Assembly (NCBI RefSeq): GCF_021390395.1
Contig: NZ_JAJUWT010000004.1
Span: forward strand, 62,001-126,000
Length of the DNA stretch: 64,000 bases
DNA from: Saccharothrix sp. S26
GTDB taxonomy: Bacteria > Actinomycetota > Actinomycetes > Mycobacteriales > Pseudonocardiaceae
Direction: 5' to 3'
The notes below the pieces were generated by a model, which was not told the DNA's origin, searched no databases, and worked only from the letters and a program-made list of their open reading frames with translations. A program made the position numbers and the translations under genes. Shown here in pieces: positions 49,068 to 57,264 of the stretch (position 1 is the stretch's first letter; the number at the start of each line of letters is the position of its first letter).

Positions 49068-50389
49068 CGCGTCACCCCCGACTCCTCGACCCGGGCCACC
49101 CGCAGCTCGGCCACCCGGTGGCGGTCCATCTGCACCACGGTGATCCGCCAGTCGTCCACCCGGATCTCGTCACCGGCGTCGGGGATGCGGCCCAGCCGGG
49201 CCAGCACCAGGCCGGCCACGGTCTCGTAGTCACCCTCCGGCATCCGGAACCCGGTCGCCTCGGCGATCTCGTCGTCGCGCAGCAGGCCCGACACCAGCCA
49301 CGCCTCGCCGCCCAGCCGCCGCACCGGCGAGGTCTCCCGCCGGTCGTGCTCGTCGCGCACGTCGCCGACGATCTCCTCGACCAGGTCCTCCAGCGTGACC
49401 AGGCCCGCGGTGCCGCCGTACTCGTCCACGACCAGCGCGGTCTGCAGGCCCGAGGCGCGCAGCCGATCCAGCAGCGCGTCGCCCTCCAGCGTGGCGGGCA
49501 CCGTCTGCACCGGCCTGGTCAGCGCCGACACCGGCGTCGTCGCGCGCTGCGAGCGCGGCACCCCGAACGCCTGCTTGACGTGCACGATGCCGCGCACCTC
49601 GTCCAGGTCGCCGGTGTAGACGGGGAAGCGGGAGAACCCGGTCTCGCGCGCCTTGGCGACCAGGTCGAGCACGGTGGCGTCCGAGCGCAGCGACTCCACG
49701 CGCACGCGGGGCGTCATCAGCTCCTCCGCCGTGCGGTCGCCGAACCGCAGCGAGCGGTCCAGCAGGGTCGCCGTGCTCGGGTCGAGGGTGCCCTGTTCGG
49801 CGCTGGAGCGGATCAGCGCGCCCAGCTCCTGCGGCGAGCGGGCCGAGGCCAGCTCCTCCGCGGGCTCCACGCCGAGCCTGCGGACCAGCCAGTTCGCGGT
49901 GCCGTTGAGGCAGGTGATCAGCCACTTGAACACGGCGGAGAACCCGGCCTGCACGCCGGCGACGGCCCGCGCGGTCTCCAGCGGCTTGGCGATCGCCAGG
50001 TTCTTGGGCACCAGCTCGCCGAACACCATCGACAGCGACGTGGCCAGCGCCAGCGCCAGGGTCAACGCGATCGGCCCGGCCACCGAGGCGGGCACGCCCA
50101 CGCCGGTGAGGGCGGGCGAGATCAGCTCGGCGATGGCCGGTTCGGCGATGTAGCCGGTGATCAGCGTGGTGATGGTGATGGCCAGCTGGGAGCCGGAGAG
50201 CTGGAAGGACAGCGACCGGTGGGCCTTCTCCACGGTCCGGGCCTTGGCGTCACCGACTTGGGCGACGTGCGCCTCGACGGTGCTGCGTTCCAGGGCGGTC
50301 AGCGAGAACTCGGCGGCCACCGCGATGAACGTGCCGATGGTGAGCACCACCACGGCGGCGAGGCCGAACAGGCTGAGCAGGATGGTCAT
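49064..50389 (-). CDS. CNNM/CBS-domain protein with CorC_HlyC domain, first of a pair
   Basis: The 441-residue protein has an N-terminal DUF21 membrane domain (GTFIAVAAEFSLTALERSTV, SLSMVFGELVPKNLAIAKPL), a CBS pair (about 215-340, MTPRVRVESLRSDATVLDLV, QTALVVDEYGGTAGLVTLED) and a C-terminal CorC_HlyC domain ending near RHRVAELRVARVEE. Known relatives work in magnesium or cobalt efflux. The start is taken as ATG 50389. The two genes are adjacent paralogues and probably act together as a heteromer. Confidence 0.88.
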   Translation of the reverse strand: MTILLSLFGLAAVVVLTIGTFIAVAAEFSLTALERSTVEAHVAQVGDAKARTVEKAHRSLSFQLSGSQLAITITTLITGYIAEPAIAELISPALTGVGVPASVAGPIALTLALALATSLSMVFGELVPKNLAIAKPLETARAVAGVQAGFSAVFKWLITCLNGTANWLVRRLGVEPAEELASARSPQELGALIRSSAEQGTLDPSTATLLDRSLRFGDRTAEELMTPRVRVESLRSDATVLDLVAKARETGFSRFPVYTGDLDEVRGIVHVKQAFGVPRSQRATTPVSALTRPVQTVPATLEGDALLDRLRASGLQTALVVDEYGGTAGLVTLEDLVEEIVGDVRDEHDRRETSPVRRLGGEAWLVSGLLRDDEIAEATGFRMPEGDYETVAGLVLARLGRIPDAGDEIRVDDWRITVVQMDRHRVAELRVARVEESGVTR

Positions 50390-50540
50390 CGGGCCCACCG
50401 GGGGTGGGCCGGGCGGGGCCGGCAGCCGGGTATCGGACCCGGCTCGGTACTGCCGCCCGAGGACTGCGCGTCGCGCACGGAAGGGATCACTCCTCGCGAG
50501 GGGTGGTCGAACGGTGTCCAGAATAGAGCGTAACGGCCGG

Positions 50541-51581
50541 TCAGCGCAGTCCGGTACCGCTGGGCGGCGAAGTGGACGCCCGCAGCACCACCTCGCCCGC
50601 CACCCGGACCGTGCGCGGCGCGGCCACCACGTCGTCGAGCACCAGCCGGGCCGCCCGCTCGCCCATCTCCTCCAGCGGCAGCCGGACCGTGCTCAGCGCC
50701 GGCACCAGGTCGCGCAGGGTGGGGATGTCGTCGAACCCGGCCACCGAGACGTCCTCCGGCACGCGCAGCCCGTGCTCGCGCAGGCCCGCCATCGCGCCGA
50801 GCGCCATCACGTCGTTCACGGCGAACACGCAGGTCGCGCCGGTGCGCGCGGCGACCAGGTCGGCCACGGCCGCGTGCCCGCCGTCGCGGGTGAACCCGCT
50901 GGTGATGACGTTGGCGTGGGGCAGGTCGATGCCCTCGTCGGCCAGGCCCGCCCGGAACCCGGCCAGCCGGTCGCGCGCCACCAGCAGGTCCGGCGGGCCG
51001 GCCAGCACGGCGAAGCGGCGGTGGCCGAGCGCGGCGAGCCGGCGGGCCAGGGCGCGGGCGCCGGACCGGTTCGCGGGCACCACGGTGTCCGTGCCGAGCT
51101 TGGCCTGGGAGACGCACGCCACCCGGCCGCCCTGGGCGGTGAACGCGGTGATCTCCTCGGCGAGGTGCCGTGACGCCGACCGGTCGGTGGTGCGGCTGCC
51201 CGCGATCACCAGGGCGCGGGCGCGGTGCGCGCGCAGGGTGTTGACCAGCTCCACCTCGCGGCGCGGGTCGCGGCCGGTGGTGCCGAGCACCACGACCAGC
51301 CCCGCGTCCTCGGCGATCCTCGTCACACCGGCGGCGATGCTGGAGAAGTAGGGGTCGGCGATGTCGTGCACGACCAGGCCCACCAGCACGCTGGAGTTGC
51401 GGGCCAGCGCCTGGGCGGAGGCGTTGGGCAGGTAGCCGAGCCGGCGCGCGGTGCCGAGCACCCGTTCCCGCAGCTCCTCGCTGACCTGCCGGGTGCTGCC
51501 GTTGAGCACGCGTGACGCGGTGGCGAGCGAGACGCCCGCTTCCTTCGCCACCTCCGCCAGCGTGACCTGCCGCGACGTCAA
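50541..51581 (-). CDS. LacI-family transcriptional repressor
   Basis: The 346-residue protein has the LacI helix-turn-helix (VTLAEVAKEAGVSLATASRV, LNGSTRQVSEELRERV) and the hinge (LPNASAQALARNSS), then a periplasmic-binding-like sensor domain (VGLVVHDIADPYFSSIAAGV, GFDDIPTLRDLVPALSTV). TTG 51581 is chosen because AAGGAGG lies 5 bp upstream and the HTH follows directly. It is divergent from the Gfo/Idh-DUF993-isomerase operon, with a perfect LacI-type palindrome between, so it should repress that operon until a sugar-derived ligand binds. Confidence 0.92.
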   Translation of the reverse strand: MTSRQVTLAEVAKEAGVSLATASRVLNGSTRQVSEELRERVLGTARRLGYLPNASAQALARNSSVLVGLVVHDIADPYFSSIAAGVTRIAEDAGLVVVLGTTGRDPRREVELVNTLRAHRARALVIAGSRTTDRSASRHLAEEITAFTAQGGRVACVSQAKLGTDTVVPANRSGARALARRLAALGHRRFAVLAGPPDLLVARDRLAGFRAGLADEGIDLPHANVITSGFTRDGGHAAVADLVAARTGATCVFAVNDVMALGAMAGLREHGLRVPEDVSVAGFDDIPTLRDLVPALSTVRLPLEEMGERAARLVLDDVVAAPRTVRVAGEVVLRASTSPPSGTGLR

Positions 51582-51663
51582 CGCCGCCTCCTTCGCGTCC
51601 CTTGGTGCGGCGAGACTAGCTCGCCGGGAGGTTGACGTCCGCGACGAGCCGACCGTAGCGTGT

Positions 51664-51679
51664 TGGAAAGCGCTTTCCA
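51664..51679. promoter_or_regulatory. LacI-family operator palindrome
   Basis: TGGAAAGCGCTTTCCA is a perfect 16-bp palindrome with the central CG typical of LacI-family sites. It lies 22 bp before the Gfo/Idh start and about 80 bp from the lacI start. Confidence 0.85.
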
Positions 51680-51701
51680 CGGACTTGAGCGGGGTGTACG
51701 C

Positions 51702-52841
51702 ATGGCGGTGCGCACGATCGGCGTCGCGTTGAACGGGGTCACGGGGCGGATGGGGTACCGGCAGCACCTCGTCCGGTCGATCCTGGCCCTCCGCGAGCGC
51801 GGCGGGATCCGGCTCGGTGACGACGTGCTGGTCCCCGAGCCGCTGCTGGTCGGCCGCAACGCCGCGAAGCTGAAGGAGATCGCCGAGCGGCACGACCTGC
51901 CGCGCTGGACGACCGACCTCGACGCGGCGCTGGGCGACCCGGACGTGTCGGTCTACTTCGAGGGCCAGGTCACCTCGGCGCACGCCGCCTCGCTCACCGC
52001 GGCGATCGACGCGGGCAAGCACGTCTACAGCGAGAAGCCGGTGGCGGCCACCCCCGAGGAGGTGCTGGCGCTGGCGCGGCACGCCGACGCGGCGGGCGTG
52101 AAGCACGGCGTGGTGGCCGACAAGCTCTACCTGCCCGGCATCCGCAAGCTCAAGCGCCTGCTGGACGGCGGGTTCTTCGGCCGGGTGCTCTCGGTGCGCG
52201 GCGAGTTCGGCTACTGGGTGTTCGAGGGCGACTGGCAGAGCGCGCAGCGGCCCTCGTGGAACTACCGCGCCGAGGACGGCGGCGGGATCGTCGTGGACAT
52301 GTTCTGCCACTGGAGCTACCTGCTCGAAGGGCTGCTCGGCCCGGTGGAGGCGGTGACCGCGCGTGCCGTCACGCACATCCCCACGCGGTGGGACGAGAAC
52401 GGCGCGCCTTACGCGGCGACGGCTGACGACGCGGCTTACGCGATCTTCGAGATGGCGGGCGGCGTGGTGGCGCAGGTGAACTCCTCGTGGGCGACCCGGG
52501 TCAACCGCGACGAGCTGGTCGAGTTCCACGTGGACGGCACGCACGGCAGCGCGGTGGCCGGGCTGCGCAACTGCAAGGTGCAGTCGCGGGCGATCACGCC
52601 GAAGCCGGTGTGGGACCCGGACGTGCCGCAGTCGATCGACTTCCGGTCGCTGTGGCAGGAGGTGCCGGACAACGAGGTGTTCGACAACGGGTTCATGGTG
52701 CAGTGGGAGGAGTTCCTCAGGCACGTCGCCGTCGACGCGCCGTTCCCGCACGACTTCCACTCCGGGGTGCGCACGGTGCGGTTGGCCGCGCTGGGCCTGG
52801 AGTCCTCGGCCACCGGCCGGCGGATCGAGGTGCCGGCATGA
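51702..52841 (+). CDS. Gfo/Idh/MocA-family oxidoreductase
   Basis: The 379-residue protein has an N-terminal Rossmann domain (TIGVALNGVTGRMGYRQHLV) and the family signature AAIDAGKHVYSEKPVAATPEE with the EKP motif, then a C-terminal alpha/beta domain including EDGGGIVVDMFCHW. Members oxidise or reduce sugars and inositols with NAD(P). It is the first gene of a three-gene operon with DUF993 and an isomerase; ATG 52838 of the next gene overlaps its stop. A LacI operator precedes it. Confidence 0.9.
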   Translation: MAVRTIGVALNGVTGRMGYRQHLVRSILALRERGGIRLGDDVLVPEPLLVGRNAAKLKEIAERHDLPRWTTDLDAALGDPDVSVYFEGQVTSAHAASLTAAIDAGKHVYSEKPVAATPEEVLALARHADAAGVKHGVVADKLYLPGIRKLKRLLDGGFFGRVLSVRGEFGYWVFEGDWQSAQRPSWNYRAEDGGGIVVDMFCHWSYLLEGLLGPVEAVTARAVTHIPTRWDENGAPYAATADDAAYAIFEMAGGVVAQVNSSWATRVNRDELVEFHVDGTHGSAVAGLRNCKVQSRAITPKPVWDPDVPQSIDFRSLWQEVPDNEVFDNGFMVQWEEFLRHVAVDAPFPHDFHSGVRTVRLAALGLESSATGRRIEVPA

Positions 52842-53956
52842 CGTCGGTGTCGTTGCCGCGTCCGGACGGCACGTTCCGCGAGCACGCGCTGTCCCAGCCG
52901 AAGACCTGGGACGTCGGACCGTTCCAGTCGCGGGTGGCGTTCGCCGCGGCGCACGTGGTGGCGGACCCGTTCGGGGGCAACGCCCCCGGCGCGCCCGCGG
53001 TGCTGGACTGGGACGCCACGCTGGCGTACCGGGTGCGGTTGTGGGAGCACGGTTTCGGCGTCGCCGAGGCCATGGACACCGCGCAGCGCGGCATGGGCCT
53101 GGACTGGCCCACCGCACTGGAGCTGATCCGGCGCAGCGCGGCGATCGCGACCGGGAGGCTGGCCGCGGGCGTCGGCACCGACCACGACACCGCGGACCCG
53201 TTGACGGCGTACCGGGAGCAGTTGGCGGCCGTCGTCGAGGCCGGCGCGCAGCCGATCCTGATGTGCAGCCGCAAGCTGGCGGCGCGGGCGCGCGGCCCCG
53301 AGGACTACCAGAAGGTGTACGGGGCGCTGCTGGAGGAGGTCGACCAGCCGGTGGTCCTGCACTGGCTGGGCACGGCGTTCGACCCGGCGCTGGAGGGCTA
53401 CTGGGGCTCCTCGGACGTCCCGACCGCCACCGGGCACTTCCTGGACCTGATCAACGCCTACCCGGACAAGGTCGACGGCGTGAAGGTGTCGCTGCTGGAC
53501 GCCTCGCACGAAGTGGGGTTGCGGCGGGCGCTGCCGGCCGGCGTGCGGTGCTACACCGGCGACGACTTCCACTACCCGGAGCTGATCGCGGGCGACCCGG
53601 ACGGGCACAGCGACGCGTTGCTGGGCATCTTCGACGCCATCGCGCCGGCCGCCTCCACCGCGTTGCGCGCGCTCGACGCGGGCGACCGGGCCCGCTACGA
53701 CGAGGTGCTGGAGCCGACGGTCGCGTTGTCGCGGCACATCTTCGGCGCGCCCACCTACCACTACAAGACCGGCGTGGTGTTCCTGGCGTGGCTGGGCGGG
53801 TTCCAGGAAGCGTTCGGCATGGTCGGCGGGATGCAGTCGGCCCGGGACGTGGTGCACCTCGGCGAGGCGCTGCGGTTGGCGGACCTGGCCGGGCTGCTGC
53901 CCGACCCGGAGCTCGCGGCCCGGCGGTGGGGACGACTGCTGGACGTGCTGACGTGA
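52838..53956 (+). CDS. DUF993 family protein (dihydrodipicolinate synthase-like fold)
   Basis: The 372-residue protein matches DUF993: AFAAAHVVADPFGGN, GVAEAMDTAQRGMGLDWPTA, VLHWLGTAFDPALEGYWGS, GVKVSLLDASHEVGLRRALP and GDDFHYPELIAGDPDGHSDA. The fold is a TIM barrel related to class I aldolases; the lysine in DGVKVSLLD would be the Schiff-base candidate. An aldolase-like step in sugar breakdown fits its place between an oxidoreductase and an isomerase, but no activity is proven. Its ATG overlaps the previous stop. Confidence 0.87.
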   Translation: MTSVSLPRPDGTFREHALSQPKTWDVGPFQSRVAFAAAHVVADPFGGNAPGAPAVLDWDATLAYRVRLWEHGFGVAEAMDTAQRGMGLDWPTALELIRRSAAIATGRLAAGVGTDHDTADPLTAYREQLAAVVEAGAQPILMCSRKLAARARGPEDYQKVYGALLEEVDQPVVLHWLGTAFDPALEGYWGSSDVPTATGHFLDLINAYPDKVDGVKVSLLDASHEVGLRRALPAGVRCYTGDDFHYPELIAGDPDGHSDALLGIFDAIAPAASTALRALDAGDRARYDEVLEPTVALSRHIFGAPTYHYKTGVVFLAWLGGFQEAFGMVGGMQSARDVVHLGEALRLADLAGLLPDPELAARRWGRLLDVLT

Positions 53957-54786
53957 AGCTGTCGTTGAACCAGGCCACGGTGAAGCGGGCGTCCGTGCCC
54001 GAGGTGGTCGACGCGTGCGTGCGCACCGGGATCGGCGCGGTCGGGCTGTGGCGCGACCCGGTGGCCGAGTACGGGCTGGAGCGGACCGCGGCGCTGGTCG
54101 CGTCGGCCGGGCTGGAGGTGTCGTCGCTGTGCCGGGGCGGGTTCTTCACCGGGCACGACCAGCGGCTGGACGACAACCGGCGGGCCATCGACGAGACCGC
54201 CGCGCTGGGCGCGCGGTGCCTGGTGCTGGTGCCGGGTGGCGTGCCGGACCGGGATCTCGTGGCCGCACGGGGGCGCGTCGCGTCGGCGTTGGAGGTGCTG
54301 GCCCCCTACGCGGAGGCCGCCGGGGTGCGGTTGGCGCTGGAGCCGATGCACCCGATGTTCTGCGCCGACCGCGGTGTGGTGTCGACGTTGGGCCAGGCGT
54401 TGGAGCTGGCCTCGCCGTACCCGGAGACCGTGGTCGGGGTCGTCGTGGACGCCCTGCACGTCTGGTGGGACCCGGCGTTGGCGGCCGACGTGCGGCGGGC
54501 CGGTCCGCGCATCCACTCCTACCAGGTGTGCGACTGGGTCACGCCGCTGCCCGCCGACGTGCTGCTGGGCCGCGGGCTGCCCGGTGACGGCCACATCGAC
54601 CTGGTCGGGCTGACCTCGCTGGTCGCCGCGACCGGGTACGACGGGCACGTCGAGGTCGAGGTGTTCAACGAGGAGGTGTGGTCGCGGCCGTTCGACGAGG
54701 TCGCGGCGGAGCTGGTGCGGCGGCACGCGACGGGGTGGGAGCCGGTCGTGGACGGCGGCCACGACCGGCTCCCCGTCACCCCTTAG
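53953..54786 (+). CDS. Sugar phosphate isomerase/epimerase (xylose isomerase-like TIM barrel)
   Basis: The 277-residue AP_endonuc_2-type barrel has LSLNQATVKRASVPEVVDAC, GIGAVGLWRDPVAEYG, metal-ligand candidates in LALEPMHPMFC (Glu) and VVVDALHVWWDP (Asp, His), and GHVEVEVFNEEVW (Glu) near the end. It probably isomerises or epimerises the product of the oxidoreductase. GTG 53953 overlaps the DUF993 stop by 4 bp. Its own stop overlaps the Dyp peroxidase stop on the other strand. Confidence 0.87.
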   Translation: MKLSLNQATVKRASVPEVVDACVRTGIGAVGLWRDPVAEYGLERTAALVASAGLEVSSLCRGGFFTGHDQRLDDNRRAIDETAALGARCLVLVPGGVPDRDLVAARGRVASALEVLAPYAEAAGVRLALEPMHPMFCADRGVVSTLGQALELASPYPETVVGVVVDALHVWWDPALAADVRRAGPRIHSYQVCDWVTPLPADVLLGRGLPGDGHIDLVGLTSLVAATGYDGHVEVEVFNEEVWSRPFDEVAAELVRRHATGWEPVVDGGHDRLPVTP

Positions 54787-56087
54787 CGGGGCAGTTCCCG
54801 GCCCGCGGCGAGCAGCCGCAACGTGCTCACCGACGGCGTCAGCGCGTACAGCGCGCCGGTGGTGCGCACGAACCGGCCGCCGATGACGGGGTCGACACCG
54901 GTGGGCGCGCCGCGCTCGCCCGGCACGAAGTCCGGGTTGCGCGCGCGGGTCTGCTGGATGAACTCGAACTGCTCCGCCAACGACGTGCAGTGGGCCACGA
55001 ACACCAGGCCGCGCTCGCCGTCGCCGTCGTCGGCCGGGCCGAACGGGATGCCCCGGCGCAGGATGCGGTGCTGCCGGGGCGTCCGGTGCGCGAACGCGCG
55101 CGGGTTGGTCTTGCGAATGTGCGCCGGGCACGGCGTGATCGCGCCGGTCGGGTCGTCGGAGTAGTCGAAGTCCTCGCCCCGGGCGGCGGCCAGCGGGCGG
55201 CCGTCGGGGTGCCTGCCGATCAGCCGCGGGCCCAGCCCGTGCCGTTCGACGGCGTCGTGCCAGCCCTCGACGTCCTGGGTGAGGCGGCGGACCACCTGGA
55301 TCGAGCCGTCGGCCAGCCACGCGGCGGCGTCCGGGCGGGGCGACTCGGTCGGGTGGCCGAACACGAACTCGCCCGCGTTCACCAGCGGCGACCCCGGCCT
55401 GCCCGCGCGGTGACCCGGCCGGTCGGGGTCCTCGTGGTGGAAGCCGCGCACACCGGGCTGCGAGACGCCGTCCTTGTAACCGAAGTGCTCACGGCCGCGA
55501 TTTTCACCCGGAAGCGTGGCCGCGGGCTGCTCGTGGACCATCGTGACACCGAGGAGGGTGTCGAGCACGTCGAGGTTGCGCGCGGTGGTGTCGAGGCGGT
55601 CCGGGTCGTCGGAGGCGACCGTGACGACGGCGTGGACGTGCTGGTGCGCGCGGCCGAACAGCCAGTGCTCGGGCGCGGAGTGGTCGGTGTCGCCGTTGGC
55701 CCGCGCGGCCTGCTCGGCGGTGTGCGGGAAGTGCTCGCGGAGGTCCTCGCGCGTCGCGTCGGGGTTGATGCTCAGCTCGACCAGCGCCTCGGGCGTCAGC
55801 GACACGGTCGCCCAGGTGGCCTTCAGCCCGGCCGGGTCGCCGCCGAACAGCGTGCGGCCCAGCGAGAAGACCTCGTTGAAGTCCTCGACGTCGGCGGTGG
55901 TCCCGACGTGCCCGAGCATGGCGGCCAGCCAGGTGCGCGCCGACTTCTCGTCGGTGAAGCGGAGGAACCGGAACAGCTGGTGGTCCTTGTTGAACCCGGC
56001 CAGCACGTTGCCCTGGATCTCGTGCGACCCGCGCAACGGCGGCCGTGCCTCCCACCTCCGCCCGCGCGGGTGCAGCAGGTCGGTCAT
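54783..56087 (-). CDS. Dyp-type heme peroxidase
   Basis: The 434-residue protein has the Dyp hallmark GxxDG in HFGYKDGVSQPG, the distal arginine candidate in VGGRFVRTTG-like sequence (VIGGRFVRTTGALYAL), and the proximal heme histidine in CPAHIRKTNPRAF. It lacks a Tat signal, so it is probably cytosolic or encapsulated. The N-terminal EIQGNVLAGFNKDHQLFRFL is typical of the larger Dyp subgroup. ATG 56087 follows GGAGGAGGTGAG. It could remove peroxide or oxidise aromatic compounds. No encapsulin gene is adjacent. Confidence 0.92.
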   Translation of the reverse strand: MTDLLHPRGRRWEARPPLRGSHEIQGNVLAGFNKDHQLFRFLRFTDEKSARTWLAAMLGHVGTTADVEDFNEVFSLGRTLFGGDPAGLKATWATVSLTPEALVELSINPDATREDLREHFPHTAEQAARANGDTDHSAPEHWLFGRAHQHVHAVVTVASDDPDRLDTTARNLDVLDTLLGVTMVHEQPAATLPGENRGREHFGYKDGVSQPGVRGFHHEDPDRPGHRAGRPGSPLVNAGEFVFGHPTESPRPDAAAWLADGSIQVVRRLTQDVEGWHDAVERHGLGPRLIGRHPDGRPLAAARGEDFDYSDDPTGAITPCPAHIRKTNPRAFAHRTPRQHRILRRGIPFGPADDGDGERGLVFVAHCTSLAEQFEFIQQTRARNPDFVPGERGAPTGVDPVIGGRFVRTTGALYALTPSVSTLRLLAAGRELPR

Positions 56088-56264
56088 CGCTCACCTCCTC
56101 CACTCACAGGAGCGTCACGGTGGGCGTCGGATACGTCGCTCTGCGTTGGAATCGCCCGACCGTGTGATCCGCGTGGGTCCGAAGGGTGGTTCCGCCTGGT
56201 CCGCGCGCCGTCCGGCCTTATCTTCACGCCCGAAGCGGTTCGTCGCCGCGAGAGGATGCCTTGC

Positions 56265-57119
56265 ATGACCACGCCAACCAACCACCCGGCGGCGCCCTCG
56301 GCGCGCGTCCGCGTGGGAGCGGCGACCTCTCAAGGCCCCAGCCGCCCGCTCAACGCCGACGCCTGCGCCCACCACCTCCACCGCGGCACGTTCGCCGCCG
56401 CGGTGGTGGACGGGACCGGCTCGACACCGGAGGTCGCCGACTTCGCCCGCGTCGCCGCGTCCGTCGCCGCCCGCGTGGCTGCCCGGCAGACACCGGTGCT
56501 CGGGGTCGTCGCCGCCGCGGCGGCCTACGCCGACCACGACGACGAGGTGGGCCCCAACGGCGCGATCGTCGTGGCGTCGGTGCGGGAAGGCGGCTACTGG
56601 CGCATCGCCTACGCCGGCGACAGCTCCGCCTACGGCCTCAAGGACGACGGCACCGTGCGCCGCTTCACCACCCCGCACACCCTCGGCGAGGAGCTGCGGC
56701 AACAAGGCGTGGCCGAGACCGAGGCCGCCGCGCACGACCACAAGCTGCGGCACAACCTGGGCCGCGTCCCGCTCTACGGCGTCGAGGGCTTCGAGGCGGT
56801 CGCCGACCTGCTGGTCCTCGCGTCCGACGGGCTCAAGCTGCCCCACGACGAGTTCGAGCGCCTGCTGGGCGCGCACGGCCACGACCCGCAGCGGTGCGCG
56901 GAGGAACTGGTCGTCGCGGCACGGGCGCACGGCAGCCGTGACGACGTCACGGTCCTGGTCATCCCCCACCCCGACCGCCCTGCGACCACCCGTCCGATGC
57001 AGGAGAGGAGCGACGATGAGCAACACCGACCGGAAGGACCCGCAGGATCCGCAGAACCCGCCGGCGGACGAGAGCCCGACGCAGGAGTTGCCGAAGGTAC
57101 CGCGGAAGTAGTCGCCTGA
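56265..57119 (+). CDS. PP2C-like serine/threonine phosphatase
   Basis: The 284-residue protein has the PP2C pattern AATSQGPSRPLNADACAHHL, AAVVDGTGSTPEVADFA, YWRIAYAGDSSAYGL, LLVLASDGLKLPHDEFERLL and GSRDDVTVLVI, with aspartates placed to bind two metal ions. ATG 56265 has GAGAGG nine bases upstream; ATG 56256 is also in frame. The last 40 residues are Pro/Glu-rich and overlap a separate small reading frame with its own ribosome site, so the true C-terminus is in doubt. It is divergent from the Dyp gene. Confidence 0.82.
   Translation: MTTPTNHPAAPSARVRVGAATSQGPSRPLNADACAHHLHRGTFAAAVVDGTGSTPEVADFARVAASVAARVAARQTPVLGVVAAAAAYADHDDEVGPNGAIVVASVREGGYWRIAYAGDSSAYGLKDDGTVRRFTTPHTLGEELRQQGVAETEAAAHDHKLRHNLGRVPLYGVEGFEAVADLLVLASDGLKLPHDEFERLLGAHGHDPQRCAEELVVAARAHGSRDDVTVLVIPHPDRPATTRPMQERSDDEQHRPEGPAGSAEPAGGREPDAGVAEGTAEVVA
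57016..57111 (+). CDS. Possible 31-residue proline/glutamate-rich small protein
   Basis: ATG 57016 has a strong AGGAGAGGAG site and encodes MSNTDRKDPQDPQNPPADES followed by PTQELPKVPRK. It lies in another frame within the 3' end of the phosphatase gene. Its hydrophilic composition and the ribosome site suggest it is translated, in which case the overlapping phosphatase tail is unusual. The TQELPKVP ending resembles small actinomycete peptides I have seen, but I cannot name a family. Confidence 0.45.
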   Translation: MSNTDRKDPQDPQNPPADESPTQELPKVPRK

Positions 57120-57264
57120 GGTGCCGGGCGGCGTGCCGTCACCACGCCGCCCGGCCCGGGTTCGCGTTCTCCGGCGAGGGCTCGGGTTTTCGGCCGGGGC
57201 CGGCGCGGCGCGGGTTGCGTCGAATGGCTGCCGCGCGAGGTCGCCGGGCGCGCCACGATGGCTC

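Noticed and set aside
54678-56264. Long in-frame extension upstream of the PP2C gene
   Set aside because: It runs antisense to the Dyp peroxidase and has no domain; PP2C homology begins at 56265.
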